Assembly: GCF_900142295.1 (NCBI RefSeq)
Contig: NZ_FSRL01000001.1
Span: forward strand, 682,001-746,000
Length of the DNA stretch: 64,000 nt
DNA from: Vannielia litorea
GTDB lineage: Bacteria > Pseudomonadota > Alphaproteobacteria > Rhodobacterales > Rhodobacteraceae
Direction: 5' to 3'
Shown: positions 1 through 7,999 of the stretch, piece by piece
How positions within the stretch are numbered: the first letter of the stretch is position 1
How the letters are laid out: each line of letters begins with the position of its first letter
Translations under genes and position numbers: made by a program
Notes under the pieces: model-generated
The model's input: the letters and a program-made list of their open reading frames with translations, nothing else
The model's database searches: none
What the model was told of the DNA's origin: nothing

Positions 1-114
1 GCGCAGCGGCGTGAGGCGGGCCCCACGCGCGGCGCAGGCCGCCTCGGCGGCGGCGAGCGCGGTGGACACGCAGGCGCGGTGATCGTGCGGGGCAAAGCCG
101 GTGGGGTCGGACAT
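1..114 (-). CDS. zur: Fur-family regulator, Zur-like (N-terminal fragment)
   Basis: The first 38 codons of a minus-strand gene are present and the rest runs off the left edge. The start is the ATG at 114. The protein begins MSDPTGFAPHDH and continues through an Ala/Cys-rich helix to ARLTPLR, the typical opening of the winged-helix domain of Fur-family regulators. The leading HDH motif resembles alphaproteobacterial Zur proteins, which repress zinc uptake when zinc-loaded. A GTTAT-n3-GTAAC palindrome lies 10 bp upstream of the start and fits autoregulation. The Fur family is well supported; the Zur assignment is inferred from the N-terminus and the palindrome, because the metal-binding C-terminal half is outside the window. 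Confidence 0.75.
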   Translation of the reverse strand, partial: MSDPTGFAPHDHRACVSTALAAAEAACAARGARLTPLR

Positions 115-123
115 GAGCGATCC

Positions 124-136
124 GTTATGTTGTAAC
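124..136. promoter_or_regulatory. Zur-box-like palindrome
   Basis: GTTATGTTGTAAC has GTTA/TAAC arms and resembles the GTTATA-n-TATAAC operators of alphaproteobacterial Zur. It sits 10 bp upstream of the minus-strand zur-like start. The gene to its right (dtd) is transcribed toward it, so the box can only serve the gene on the left. Confidence 0.5.
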
Positions 137-180
137 AGTGTGCTACCTAGCCCCGATGGCCCGGCGCTTCAAGTCTCGCG

Positions 181-624
181 TCACGCCTCGGTGTCGAGCC
201 AGATGGTGATCGGGCCGTCGTTGACAAGGGCCACCTTCATGTCGGTGGCAAAGCGTCCGCGTCGGGTGGGGATGCCAAGACCGGCGAGGGTCTCGGCGAA
301 ATGCTCGTAGAGCGCGCGGCCGGTTTCGGGCGCGGCGGCGGTGGAAAACCCGGGCCGGTTGCCCCGGCGGGTGTCGGCCGCGAGGGTGAACTGGCTGACG
401 ACCAGTGCGGCGCCGCCCGTGTCTGAGACCGAGCGGTTCATCTTGCCGGCCTCGTCCTGGAAGATGCGCAGCTTGGCGACGCGGGCGGCGAGTTTCTCGG
501 CCTCGGCCTCGGTGTCGCCCTCCATCGCACAGACCAGCACCAGCAGGCCCGGGCCGATTTCGGCGATCCGCACTCCCTCGACGGTGACGGAGGCCTCGAG
601 CACCCGCTGCAGGAGTGCCCTCAC
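181..624 (-). CDS. dtd: D-aminoacyl-tRNA deacylase
   Basis: DTD hydrolyses D-amino acids, and glycine mischarged on tRNA-Ala, from tRNA, acting as a cytosolic proofreading enzyme. The 147-aa protein matches the usual length of about 145. It shows the active-site motif SQFTL and the Gly-cisPro loop in GNRPGF, both diagnostic. I chose the GTG at 624 because it gives the family N-terminus (V)RALLQRV and because its GTGA overlaps the stop codon of the upstream kinase gene, a translational-coupling arrangement. A longer reading frame continues upstream into the kinase but does not resemble the family. The pairing with a sugar kinase suggests only co-transcription, not a shared pathway. Confidence 0.93.
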   Translation of the reverse strand: MRALLQRVLEASVTVEGVRIAEIGPGLLVLVCAMEGDTEAEAEKLAARVAKLRIFQDEAGKMNRSVSDTGGAALVVSQFTLAADTRRGNRPGFSTAAAPETGRALYEHFAETLAGLGIPTRRGRFATDMKVALVNDGPITIWLDTEA

Positions 625-1547
625 GCAAGCTCCTCCGCCCAAGGCGGGTTGGCCCCGGCACGCTGGACGGTGACGGCGGCGGCCTTCACGCCAAGGCGCA
701 GCGCTTCGATCACCACCTCCTTGGGGAGCCCCTCGGTCAGCGCTCTCTTCGAGAGCGCCCCGGCCCGGTCGAGGCCCGCCAGCACGCCCGCGTTGAAGGT
801 GTCGCCCGCGCCTACGGTATCGACCACCTCGACCCGCTCGGCCAGCACCGTGTGGGCCCCCGAGGCGAGGTAGGCGGTGACCCCCTTGGCGCCTTCGGTG
901 ACGCAGATCATCTTCGGCCCCTTGGCCAGCAGCTCCTCGGCGTGCGCGGCGGGGTCGGCATCGCCGAACATCCAGCGCAGGTCTTCATCCGACAGCTTGA
1001 GGATATCGGTATGGGCCAGCATCGCCTCGGTGCGGGCGCGATACTCGGCCTCGTCGGGGATGAAATCGGGGCGGACGTTGACGTCCATCATGATGAGCTT
1101 GCCCTTCGAGTGGCGCTTCATCAGCGAGAAATAGGTATCGCAGCAGGGTTTTACCGCGAGCGAGATACCGCCGAAGAACACCGCCCTGGCAGCGCGGGGC
1201 AGGGCGGGCAGGTCGCGGACGCGGATCATCCGACCGGCGCTGCCCTCGTCGAAGAAGGCATATTCCGCCTGGCCGTTGGTCAGCCGGACGAAGGCCAGCG
1301 TGGTGGGGCGGTCGGACCGGATCAGCAGGTCGGGCCCGACCCTGGAGGCCGCCAGCCCGGCGACCAGCTGCTCACCGAAGATGTCGTTGGACACGCCCGA
1401 GACAAGGCCGACCTGCGAACCGAGGCGGCCAAGCGCGATGGCGGTATTGTAGACGGAGCCGCCGCAGACCGGCAGAAACATCGCCTCGCCACCCTTGCTC
1501 TCGCGCGGGAGCATGTCGATCAGGGCTTCGCCTGCACAGATGATCAT
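621..1547 (-). CDS. PfkB-family carbohydrate kinase (fructokinase-like)
   Basis: This 308-aa cytosolic kinase transfers phosphate from ATP to a sugar hydroxyl. The PfkB signatures are present: the sugar-binding [15 protein letters not shown] segment at about residues 29-43 and the C-terminal GAGDTFNAG anion-hole motif at 246-254, with D249 the expected catalytic base. Length and layout match fructokinases of the ribokinase superfamily, but the substrate cannot be fixed from sequence. The stop overlaps the dtd GTG start by four bases. A 115-bp gap separates it from the zinc-ribbon gene, so it probably has its own promoter there. Confidence 0.88.
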   Translation of the reverse strand: MIICAGEALIDMLPRESKGGEAMFLPVCGGSVYNTAIALGRLGSQVGLVSGVSNDIFGEQLVAGLAASRVGPDLLIRSDRPTTLAFVRLTNGQAEYAFFDEGSAGRMIRVRDLPALPRAARAVFFGGISLAVKPCCDTYFSLMKRHSKGKLIMMDVNVRPDFIPDEAEYRARTEAMLAHTDILKLSDEDLRWMFGDADPAAHAEELLAKGPKMICVTEGAKGVTAYLASGAHTVLAERVEVVDTVGAGDTFNAGVLAGLDRAGALSKRALTEGLPKEVVIEALRLGVKAAAVTVQRAGANPPWAEELA

Positions 1548-1662
1548 CGGGTCCCCTCCGGTGCGCCGTTACCGCTAACAGTTCCTTGCTGGTAACGGCT
1601 CTAGCCGAAAGCGGCTGCACGATGCAAGAGGCGCGCCACGGGGCGGAGCGCCGCAGCCCGCC

Positions 1663-2769
1663 CTACTGGCTCATCGCCACCGCGTAGCCGATGGCCCCTG
1701 CCACGATCACGCCCAGCACCACGGCGAAGGCGATCTTCCAGGCCGACCAGGGCCGCTCGCCCTGCACCTTGCCCGACTGGCCGTTGACCACGAAGCGGTA
1801 GCTCTTGCCCTTGTACTTGTAGGCCGCCAGCCAGACCGGCAGCAGGATATGCTTGAAGGTGATGTCGCTCATGTCGGTCGAAAGGGTGATGATCTTCTGC
1901 TGGTCGCCCCCGATATCGAAGCGCACGTCGCGGCGGATGGTGGCCTCCATGACGCCCTTGGCCTCCTCGAACCCTTCGGCCAGGTCCACCTGGTAGCCCT
2001 CGGCACGGAACCCGGCGAGAAAATGCGGCGCGTAGGGCTCGAGGCCGGTCAGGTTCCAGGGTTCGAGCCCGTCGGTGTATTTCTTCGGCAGCGACCGGGA
2101 GGCCAGCACCAGCACGTCATCGAACCAGCGTGCCACCCGGCCCTTCACCGGGGTCCAGGCGATCTTGCGGACCCGTCGTTGCTCCGGCTTTCCGTCGCGC
2201 ATCACGGTTTCGGTGACGTAGTAGTAGACCCCGCGCATGCCGGTGTAGCGGCTCTTGGTGTCGGCGTCATAGGTCCAGTAGGGGACGTAGATGCCCTGCA
2301 TCCTGCGGCCCTTGCGGGCGTAGTCCTGCAAGCCGCCGGGCGCGAACCAGAGCTTTCCGAGCCACTGGGTCATCGCGTCGCGTGCCTGCTCCTCCTTCAG
2401 CGCGAAGGGCACGAGGCCCTTGGGCTTGATGTGGCGGTGGGTGCCGGTGTCGGTCACGATGGGCGTGGCGCAGAACGGGCACTCGGTGGCGTGGGCATCC
2501 TGATCGAACTCCACCTGAGCGCCGCAACTCGTGCACTGCGTGACCCGGGTTTCCTCCATCTCGGCCTCGGGCAGCTGGGCCCTCAGGGCGGCTTCGTAAT
2601 CGAGCTCCTCGATGGCGGGCGGCGCCTGGGTCTCCATCACCGCCTCGTCGCGGTGGCCGCAGTGGTCGCACATGAGCGTGGAGGAGGCAGGGTCGAACCG
2701 CATGTCGGCACCGCAGGCGGGGCAGGGAAAGCGATGTTCTTCGTTGGCGGTGGAATCGATGCTGGTCAT
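1663..2769 (-). CDS. Double zinc-ribbon protein with C-terminal membrane anchor
   Basis: The 368-aa protein has two Cys4 zinc ribbons: C16/C19/C34/C37 and C79/C82/C97/C100. A long Tyr/Trp-rich middle region (with GVYYYV and VPYWTYDA) follows, and one hydrophobic segment lies near the C-terminus (about 345-365). Relatives are often mislabelled as primosomal helicase or TFIIB-like proteins; I see no helicase motifs. The function is unknown. A membrane-tethered zinc-ribbon protein beside an SPFH protein and TelA/XpaC genes suggests a membrane-associated role. It is the last minus-strand gene of this neighbourhood and lies 68 bp downstream of the cytochrome b561 gene. Confidence 0.75.
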   Translation of the reverse strand: MTSIDSTANEEHRFPCPACGADMRFDPASSTLMCDHCGHRDEAVMETQAPPAIEELDYEAALRAQLPEAEMEETRVTQCTSCGAQVEFDQDAHATECPFCATPIVTDTGTHRHIKPKGLVPFALKEEQARDAMTQWLGKLWFAPGGLQDYARKGRRMQGIYVPYWTYDADTKSRYTGMRGVYYYVTETVMRDGKPEQRRVRKIAWTPVKGRVARWFDDVLVLASRSLPKKYTDGLEPWNLTGLEPYAPHFLAGFRAEGYQVDLAEGFEEAKGVMEATIRRDVRFDIGGDQQKIITLSTDMSDITFKHILLPVWLAAYKYKGKSYRFVVNGQSGKVQGERPWSAWKIAFAVVLGVIVAGAIGYAVAMSQ

Positions 2770-2837
2770 GGAAATCGCGCTTGAGCCGGAATGGGTTGGC
2801 CGCAGGTTAGGGGAAGGCGCGGAGCAGGGCCAGAGTC

Positions 2838-3308
2838 CTAACGTCTTTCGAGCCCCATGCGGCCAAGAAGGCCATCCTTGAGGATGAACTGGTGGTAGAG
2901 CGCGGCGGCGGTGTGGGCGGCGGCGGTGAGGAGCAGGAGCGTTTTCAGCAGCTCATGCACATCGGCTGCCTCTTCCCATCGGAGATAGAAGGCAAAGCCG
3001 CCCGACCAGGGCGTGGCGATCGCCAGCGCGTAGAGCGCCCAATGGCTCGCCTCGGCGACACGTTTCTGCCAGGCCGGATCGGCCTCGGGCGGCGGCGGCG
3101 CACCGCGGAAGAGCCGCAGGGCGAGACGGGCCAGCATGAGGAAGAAGACGGTGAGGCCAAGGATGCCGTGGAACGGCAGGGCGGCATCGGCGGGCAAGTC
3201 CTCCCAGTCGTCCATCTGGTCGGAAAGCAGGAAGGCGACGACGATGAGGATCACCACGAGCCAATGGAGGAGGATCTGGAGCCGGGAGTAGCTGGCGGGG
3301 CGGGGCAT
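2838..3308 (-). CDS. Cytochrome b561-family membrane protein
   Basis: A 156-aa four-helix membrane protein of the bacterial cytochrome b561 type, which carries two b hemes and shuttles electrons between quinone and a periplasmic partner. Candidate heme ligands are H15 (LLHWLVV), H47 (FHGILG), H132 and H139 (AAHTAAALYHQF). I chose the ATG at 3308 because it directly precedes the first helix; the same frame extends much further upstream, but only as antisense sequence within the SPFH gene. A strong terminator lies between this gene and the upstream SPFH gene, so it is probably transcribed separately. Confidence 0.85.
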   Translation of the reverse strand: MPRPASYSRLQILLHWLVVILIVVAFLLSDQMDDWEDLPADAALPFHGILGLTVFFLMLARLALRLFRGAPPPPEADPAWQKRVAEASHWALYALAIATPWSGGFAFYLRWEEAADVHELLKTLLLLTAAAHTAAALYHQFILKDGLLGRMGLERR

Positions 3309-3320
3309 GGCGGGGCCTTG

Positions 3321-3348
3321 AAAAAAGCCGCGCCCGTTGGGGCGCGGC
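3321..3348 (-). terminator. Intrinsic terminator after the SPFH gene
   Basis: Read on the minus strand, a 9-bp perfect stem (GCCGCGCCC / GGGCGCGGC) with a 4-nt loop is followed by six T residues. It lies 39 bp beyond the SPFH stop and just before the cytochrome b561 start, so it marks the end of the XpaC-TelA-DUF2927-SPFH transcript. Confidence 0.88.
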
Positions 3349-3387
3349 GGAAACGATCGAGCCTTGCGGGAACCGGTGCTCCCTGTC

Positions 3388-4605
3388 TCACACTCCCGGC
3401 GGCGTGGGCGGGGGGAGGATGGTGAAGAGTTGGGCGAGTTCGGGGATGTCGCCGGCCTTGATCCAGCCGTCCTGGCCGGCGGTCCAGACCATGGAGTCGC
3501 GGCTGAGCGAGCCTTCCTGCGCCATCCGGCCCATGCGGGCCTTGGAGAAGGGGCCGTCGGTCGCGCCGCCCGCGGCGACGTGCCAGAGCTTTTCGACCGG
3601 CGGCGGGGGCGGGGGCGGCGGGGCGGCGTGGTGCGTGGGGGCGTAGCCGGGCTGGCCGCCGGGCTGGTGGGTGGCGTGGCCCGCGGGCGCACCCCAGGGG
3701 CCGGGCTGGGGCTGGCCATAGCCCGGTTGGCCGTAGCCCTGGGGGTTCATCGCGTTCGCCATCTGGCCCGCCATCGCCATGCCCATGCCCATGCCGAGGC
3801 CGGCGCCCATCCCGCCCCCGCCTGCGCCGGGGTTGGCGGCGGCCGCGCTCATCGCTTCGGCGGCGGCGAACTGGGTGTATTTGCCGAGATCGCCCACCAC
3901 GCCCATGGAGGTGCGCTTGTCGAGCACCTCCTCGACCGCCGGCGGCAGGGAAATGTTCTCGATGTAGAGCTCGGGAATGATCATGCCGTATTCGGAGAGG
4001 GTCTTGCTGACCTCGGTGGAGATGATCTTGCCCATGTCGGCGGTGTTGGCCGCCATGTCGAGCACCGGGATGCCGCTTCCGGCCATCACGCGGGAGGCCT
4101 CCTGCACGATGATGTTGCGGATCTGGAAGGTGATCTCGTCGGCGGTGAACTCGCCGTCGGTGCCGACGATCTCGGCCATGAAGAGGGCAGGGTCGCTCAC
4201 CTTGACCGAGTAGGTGCCGAAGGCGCGGATACGGGTCGGGCCGAACTCGGGGTCACGCAGCATGACCGGGTTCTTGGTGCCCCACTTGTTGTCGTTGAAG
4301 CGGGTGGTGTTGACGAAGTAGATCTCGCTCTTGAACGGCGACTGAAAGCCATGGTCCCAGTGCTGGAGCTTGGTCATGATCGGCATGTTGTTGGTCTCCA
4401 ACATGTACATGCCCGGCGCGAAGACGTCGGCCAGCTGGCCCTCGTGTATGAAGACGGCGGCCTGCCCCTCGCGGACGGTCAGCTTGGCGCCATACTTGAT
4501 CTCGTGGCCGTAGCGCTCGAAGCGCCAGACCATCGTGTCGCGGGTGTCGTCGGTCCAATGGATGACGTCGATGAATTCGCCGGAGAGAAAATCGAGAATG
4601 CCCAT
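3388..4605 (-). CDS. SPFH/Band-7 protein with C-terminal GYF_2 domain
   Basis: The 405-aa protein has an SPFH (stomatin/prohibitin/flotillin) domain over about residues 25-250, like bacterial proteins annotated as 'virion core protein'. A Gly/Met-rich and Pro/Gln/Gly-rich linker follows, including a run of eight prolines near residue 330. A GYF_2-type domain ends the protein (KLWHVAAGG, DGPFSKARM, WTAGQDGW). SPFH proteins form membrane-associated oligomers, and GYF_2 domains are thought to bind proline-rich or membrane partners. The start at 4605 gives the family N-terminus MGILDFLSGEFIDVI. The genes upstream are a DUF2927 lipoprotein, TelA and XpaC; the terminator at 3321-3348 ends the unit. 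Confidence 0.87.
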   Translation of the reverse strand: MGILDFLSGEFIDVIHWTDDTRDTMVWRFERYGHEIKYGAKLTVREGQAAVFIHEGQLADVFAPGMYMLETNNMPIMTKLQHWDHGFQSPFKSEIYFVNTTRFNDNKWGTKNPVMLRDPEFGPTRIRAFGTYSVKVSDPALFMAEIVGTDGEFTADEITFQIRNIIVQEASRVMAGSGIPVLDMAANTADMGKIISTEVSKTLSEYGMIIPELYIENISLPPAVEEVLDKRTSMGVVGDLGKYTQFAAAEAMSAAAANPGAGGGGMGAGLGMGMGMAMAGQMANAMNPQGYGQPGYGQPQPGPWGAPAGHATHQPGGQPGYAPTHHAAPPPPPPPPVEKLWHVAAGGATDGPFSKARMGRMAQEGSLSRDSMVWTAGQDGWIKAGDIPELAQLFTILPPPTPPGV

Positions 4606-4723
4606 GGGGTGTCTCCTTAAGGAAATGCGCTGACTATAGACGGTGTGGCGGCTGTGGCCAGAGGGCCCCGCCCTCGGCCCGTTGCCGGAAGATCGGGCGC
4701 GTCGACCGGGACGGACCGGGCGC

Positions 4724-5674
4724 TCACACCCCGCCCCCCATCATCTCGCCCACGATCCGCCGGACGATGGGCCTGGCCTCCACGGCGGTCATCCCCGGCG
4801 TGAGGCGCCGGTCGTAGAGGATGCGCAACAGCTGCTCGTCATGGGTGGTGAGCAGGCCGAATTCCTCGTCGTCGTTGAAGATCGACGGGCGGGCCTCCGG
4901 GCTGTCGTTGGCCAGGCCCAGCCCCTGCGCAAGCTCTTCGTGGATGCAGGAGAGGCGCAAAAGGTCGGGGTGTTCGGCCCGGATGATCGCCACGGCGCGG
5001 GTATAGACCGAGCTGGTGCCCGTGGTGGTGGCGAACACCAGGCAGAGCGTGTCGCGCGGCAGGTTCTCGATGGTGCGGATGGCGGCATTGTCGATGCCCG
5101 GCACCAGCGCCCGCAGTTCGGGGCCGATGGCGGCGCGCTCGTCCTCGTTCAGCATCAGCACGGTGAAATTGCCGTTGCCGGTGCCCATGCTCATCGGGTG
5201 ACCGGTGGCGCGGCTGAGGCGGCGGACATAGGCGGCCACGCTGGCCCGGTCCTTGGCGCGCTGGGCCTCGGGCACGGTCTCACCAAAACGCAGCCCGAAC
5301 CGGATCGGCTGCTCCCAGCGACGCAGGCTCGATTCGGACTGCTGGGCAATGAGAGAGCCGCCGCGCGAGACATATTCGTCGAAGAGCGCGATCCGGATGA
5401 AGTTCTCGGTTAGCTGGCGATCCGAATAGGGCGTGTCGGGGCCGCCGCCGTCGCGCCGCAGCAAGCCACGGGCCAGGAGGTCGTTCTGTACCCGGCCATA
5501 GTAGCGGGTGGCCGTGCGGCTGGCTTCGGAGGGCTCCTTGGGCCGGGGCGCGGGCGGCTCGGGCGAGGTCGGCGGCTCCGGTGCGGGGTCCGGTGCGGGC
5601 AGGTCTTCGCAGGCCACCAGGGTGAAAGCGGCGAGGATCATCGCCGCCTTCGGGAGCAGTTTGGTCAGGCGCAA
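4724..5674 (-). CDS. DUF2927 lipoprotein with HEELAQ motif
   Basis: The 316-aa protein has a signal peptide ending in a lipobox (LVAC, C22), then a Pro/Glu-rich tether of about 30 residues and a DUF2927-type domain. The domain contains H245-E-E-L-A-Q-G-L, an HExxxxG arrangement like some zinc-metalloprotease cores, followed by FNDDEEFGLLT. It is therefore predicted to be a periplasm-facing lipoprotein, possibly a peptidase; activity is not established. It begins 15 bp after telA and ends 118 bp before the SPFH gene, consistent with one transcript. Confidence 0.8.
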   Translation of the reverse strand: MRLTKLLPKAAMILAAFTLVACEDLPAPDPAPEPPTSPEPPAPRPKEPSEASRTATRYYGRVQNDLLARGLLRRDGGGPDTPYSDRQLTENFIRIALFDEYVSRGGSLIAQQSESSLRRWEQPIRFGLRFGETVPEAQRAKDRASVAAYVRRLSRATGHPMSMGTGNGNFTVLMLNEDERAAIGPELRALVPGIDNAAIRTIENLPRDTLCLVFATTTGTSSVYTRAVAIIRAEHPDLLRLSCIHEELAQGLGLANDSPEARPSIFNDDEEFGLLTTHDEQLLRILYDRRLTPGMTAVEARPIVRRIVGEMMGGGV

Positions 5675-5689
5675 CGCGCGGCCCCTTTC

Positions 5690-6889
5690 TCAGCTGCCCG
5701 AGACAGCGGTACCGGCGGTATCGCCGAGCCCTGTCTTGCGGGCCTTGGCGGAGGCCAGCGTCTTTTTCAGCTCGCTCTCCATCTTGTGCAGCTCCTGCTC
5801 GGCCTCGGCGCGCTTGCGCTTGCCCTCGTCGGCGATCTGGAGGCTCTCCTCGATGGTGGCGACCAACTCGGCGTTGGCGGTCTTCACCGCGTCGATGTCG
5901 AACACGCCGCGCTCCATCTCGGTACGGATCCTGGCATTGGTCTCGCGCAGGTTCTTGGCGTTCTGGGTCAGAAGCTCGTTGGTCAGGTCGTTGGCCGAGC
6001 GCACGGCCTCGGCGGCCTCGGCGCTGCGCTGGATCGTCACCGCCTGCGCCAGCTGGGTCTCCCAGAGCGGCACGGTGTTGACCAGCGTGGAGTTGATCTT
6101 GGTCACAAGGCTCTTGTCGTTTTCCTGCACCAGCCGGATCGACGGCAGGCTCTGCATGGTGACCTGGCGGGTCAGCTTGAGGTCGTGCACCCGGCGCTCG
6201 AGGTCGTCGCGGGCGGCGCGCAGGTCGCGCAGCTCCTGGGCCTTCATCACGCCGGCCTCCTCGGGCGCGGCCTGCACCTCGGCTTCCTTGGCGGGGATGG
6301 TGGTGGCGTCGAGCTCGGCGATCTTGGCCTCGCCGGCGGCGATGTAGAGCGCCAGCTCGTCGTAGAAGTTGAGGGTCTTCTCGTAGAGCAGATCGAGCGA
6401 CTTGATGTCCTTCAGCAGCTTGTGCTCATGGCCTTCGAGCTCGGCGGTGATCTTGTCGATCTGGTCCTGCACATCCTCGAAGCGGCTGAGGAAGTTGGCG
6501 AAGGGCGCGGCGCGGCCGATCAGCTTTTCCCACCAGCTGCGGGAGCGGCGCACGTCGAGCTCGGACACGGAGAAGCCGCGGATGGTGGTGACCATCTTGC
6601 GCAGCCCGTCACCCGCTGGGCCGGCGTCCTTGTTCTTCACGTCGGCCAGCATGGCCTGGGAGATGGTTTGCAGCTCGGCCTGGGCGGCGGAGCCGAAGTT
6701 CACGATCGAGCCGGTGTCGCTCATGTCGAGCTCGCCCATGCGGCGGGTGATCTCGGCCGAAAGCGCGGGGTCGGCCTCGGAGAGCGGCACCACTGCATTG
6801 GCCTCCACCGGCTCGGGCAGCACCACGGCGTTGACCTCTTCCACCTGTGCCAGCGTCTCTTTCGCCTTGGCGTGAACATTCTGTTCCAT
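5690..6889 (-). CDS. telA: TelA-family toxic anion resistance protein
   Basis: The 399-aa, mostly helical protein matches the TelA family (tellurite/toxic anion resistance) in length and in segments such as FLSRFEDVQDQIDKI, LYEKTLNFYDELALYI and LPSIRLVQENDKSLV. It is strongly charged with predicted coiled coils and no membrane segments. TelA proteins associate with membrane stress and antimicrobial tolerance, but their biochemical role is unresolved. It lies 29 bp after the XpaC gene and 15 bp before the DUF2927 gene. XpaC/TelA pairing is widespread and supports a joint function. Confidence 0.9.
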   Translation of the reverse strand: MEQNVHAKAKETLAQVEEVNAVVLPEPVEANAVVPLSEADPALSAEITRRMGELDMSDTGSIVNFGSAAQAELQTISQAMLADVKNKDAGPAGDGLRKMVTTIRGFSVSELDVRRSRSWWEKLIGRAAPFANFLSRFEDVQDQIDKITAELEGHEHKLLKDIKSLDLLYEKTLNFYDELALYIAAGEAKIAELDATTIPAKEAEVQAAPEEAGVMKAQELRDLRAARDDLERRVHDLKLTRQVTMQSLPSIRLVQENDKSLVTKINSTLVNTVPLWETQLAQAVTIQRSAEAAEAVRSANDLTNELLTQNAKNLRETNARIRTEMERGVFDIDAVKTANAELVATIEESLQIADEGKRKRAEAEQELHKMESELKKTLASAKARKTGLGDTAGTAVSGS

Positions 6890-6918
6890 TGTCCCTGGTC
6901 TCTCCTGTATGCGCGGGC

Positions 6919-7830
6919 TCAGACGGCCCCTTCGCGCTGCAAACGCTCGCGCAGCACTTCGATTTCGATGTCGAGGTCGGTCTTGTCGTCGAGCAGCAGT
7001 TTCTCGGTGCGCTGCGCGTAATTGCTCTCCATCTCGTCGAGGAGGGCAAGGTAATCTTCGCGGGCCTTCGGGTCGTGCTTGCGGGCGTAGAAGTCGGCGA
7101 ATTTCACCGTCGCATCGCGCGCGCCCATCAGGTAGACGCCCATGAACTTGCGCGCCGCCGTCAGGTCGCGCGGGTCTTCCTCTACGGTGCGAAACATGGT
7201 GCGGGCGGTCTGCGAGAAGCGGGCGACGCGATCGGCCACGCCCCGGTCGCCCGCGCGTTTCACTGCGTCGGCCATGGCGGCAAGGTGAGCCTCGGCCTCG
7301 CCCACGGCGCGGGCCACGCGGTCTTGCTGGTGGGTGTCGATGCCCTCCATGCCCTTGTCGGACATCGGGTCGAGCCCGAAGGCGAAGCCGTGAAGCCCGG
7401 CGCCGAGGATGGCGAAGATCACCGCCTCCAGCACCCCGTGGCCGGCGAGCCCGACGAGGCCGAGCCCCGCGCCGGTGAGCGCCGAGCCGAAGAGCTTGCG
7501 GGGGATGCCGGGGCGGCGGGCGACCTTGCGCGCCTCCCAGGCCTCCTGCGCCTTCAGCCCCTCGCGGGTGAGCCAGGCGGCGAGCAGCAGCACGCCCACG
7601 GCGGCGAGGTAGAGCGCAAGGCCGGTCGGATCGGAGGTGAAGGCATGCCAGAGAAAGACCAGCGGCACCACGAACATCAGGTTCGAGCGCATTCCCGCCC
7701 GCGCCCGGGTAGCCCCGGCAAAGCGTGGCGCCATGCTCGACACCTTCGGCGCGCCCGGGGCGGGTTTCACCCCTGCGTCACCGGCCTGCGAGCCCTTGGG
7801 GCTGAACTTGCCGCCGTAGCGCTCCGCCAT
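6919..7830 (-). CDS. XpaC-family (5-bromo-4-chloroindolyl phosphate hydrolysis) membrane protein
   Basis: A 303-aa protein with a basic N-terminal tail, hydrophobic segments around residues 47-85 and 110-150, and a charged helical C-terminal half (DPRDLTAARKFMGVYL, DKTDLDIEIEVL). This is the XpaC family, named for a hydrolysis phenotype but without a proven enzymatic activity; it usually neighbours TelA. I chose the ATG at 7830 because its A overlaps the stop of a small upstream frame (TGATG). The frame continues further upstream only as antisense sequence within rluB. Likely first large gene of the stress/membrane cluster. Confidence 0.83.
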   Translation of the reverse strand: MAERYGGKFSPKGSQAGDAGVKPAPGAPKVSSMAPRFAGATRARAGMRSNLMFVVPLVFLWHAFTSDPTGLALYLAAVGVLLLAAWLTREGLKAQEAWEARKVARRPGIPRKLFGSALTGAGLGLVGLAGHGVLEAVIFAILGAGLHGFAFGLDPMSDKGMEGIDTHQQDRVARAVGEAEAHLAAMADAVKRAGDRGVADRVARFSQTARTMFRTVEEDPRDLTAARKFMGVYLMGARDATVKFADFYARKHDPKAREDYLALLDEMESNYAQRTEKLLLDDKTDLDIEIEVLRERLQREGAV

Positions 7831-7916
7831 CAGGTGCCTCCGCCGGTGAAGGCGGCATAGAGCATCAGCGCCAGAAGCAGCGCGAAGCTCAGTTTCTGCA
7901 ACCCGTCTCCAGACAT
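7830..7916 (-). CDS. 28-aa hydrophobic microprotein
   Basis: This small frame encodes 28 residues: a short polar start (MSGDGLQK), one hydrophobic stretch of about 15 residues (LSFALLLALMLYAAF) and a Gly tail (TGGGT). A GGGAG ribosome-binding site lies 4 bp before the ATG, and the stop overlaps the XpaC start as TGATG, so the two are translationally coupled. It looks like a single-span membrane peptide made together with XpaC/TelA. I do not recognise a named family. Confidence 0.6.
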   Translation of the reverse strand: MSGDGLQKLSFALLLALMLYAAFTGGGT

Positions 7917-7999
7917 AGCACTCCCACCCGCATCGTCCCGGCGCGTATCTCAGGTTATAGGCGAATGATTTTCTGCGGGCCAGCGCGGATCGGGAGGTT

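Noticed and set aside
3388..4605. Reading the SPFH gene as a prophage 'virion core' gene
   Set aside because: The name comes from annotation transfer; there are no phage structural, integrase or lysis genes nearby.
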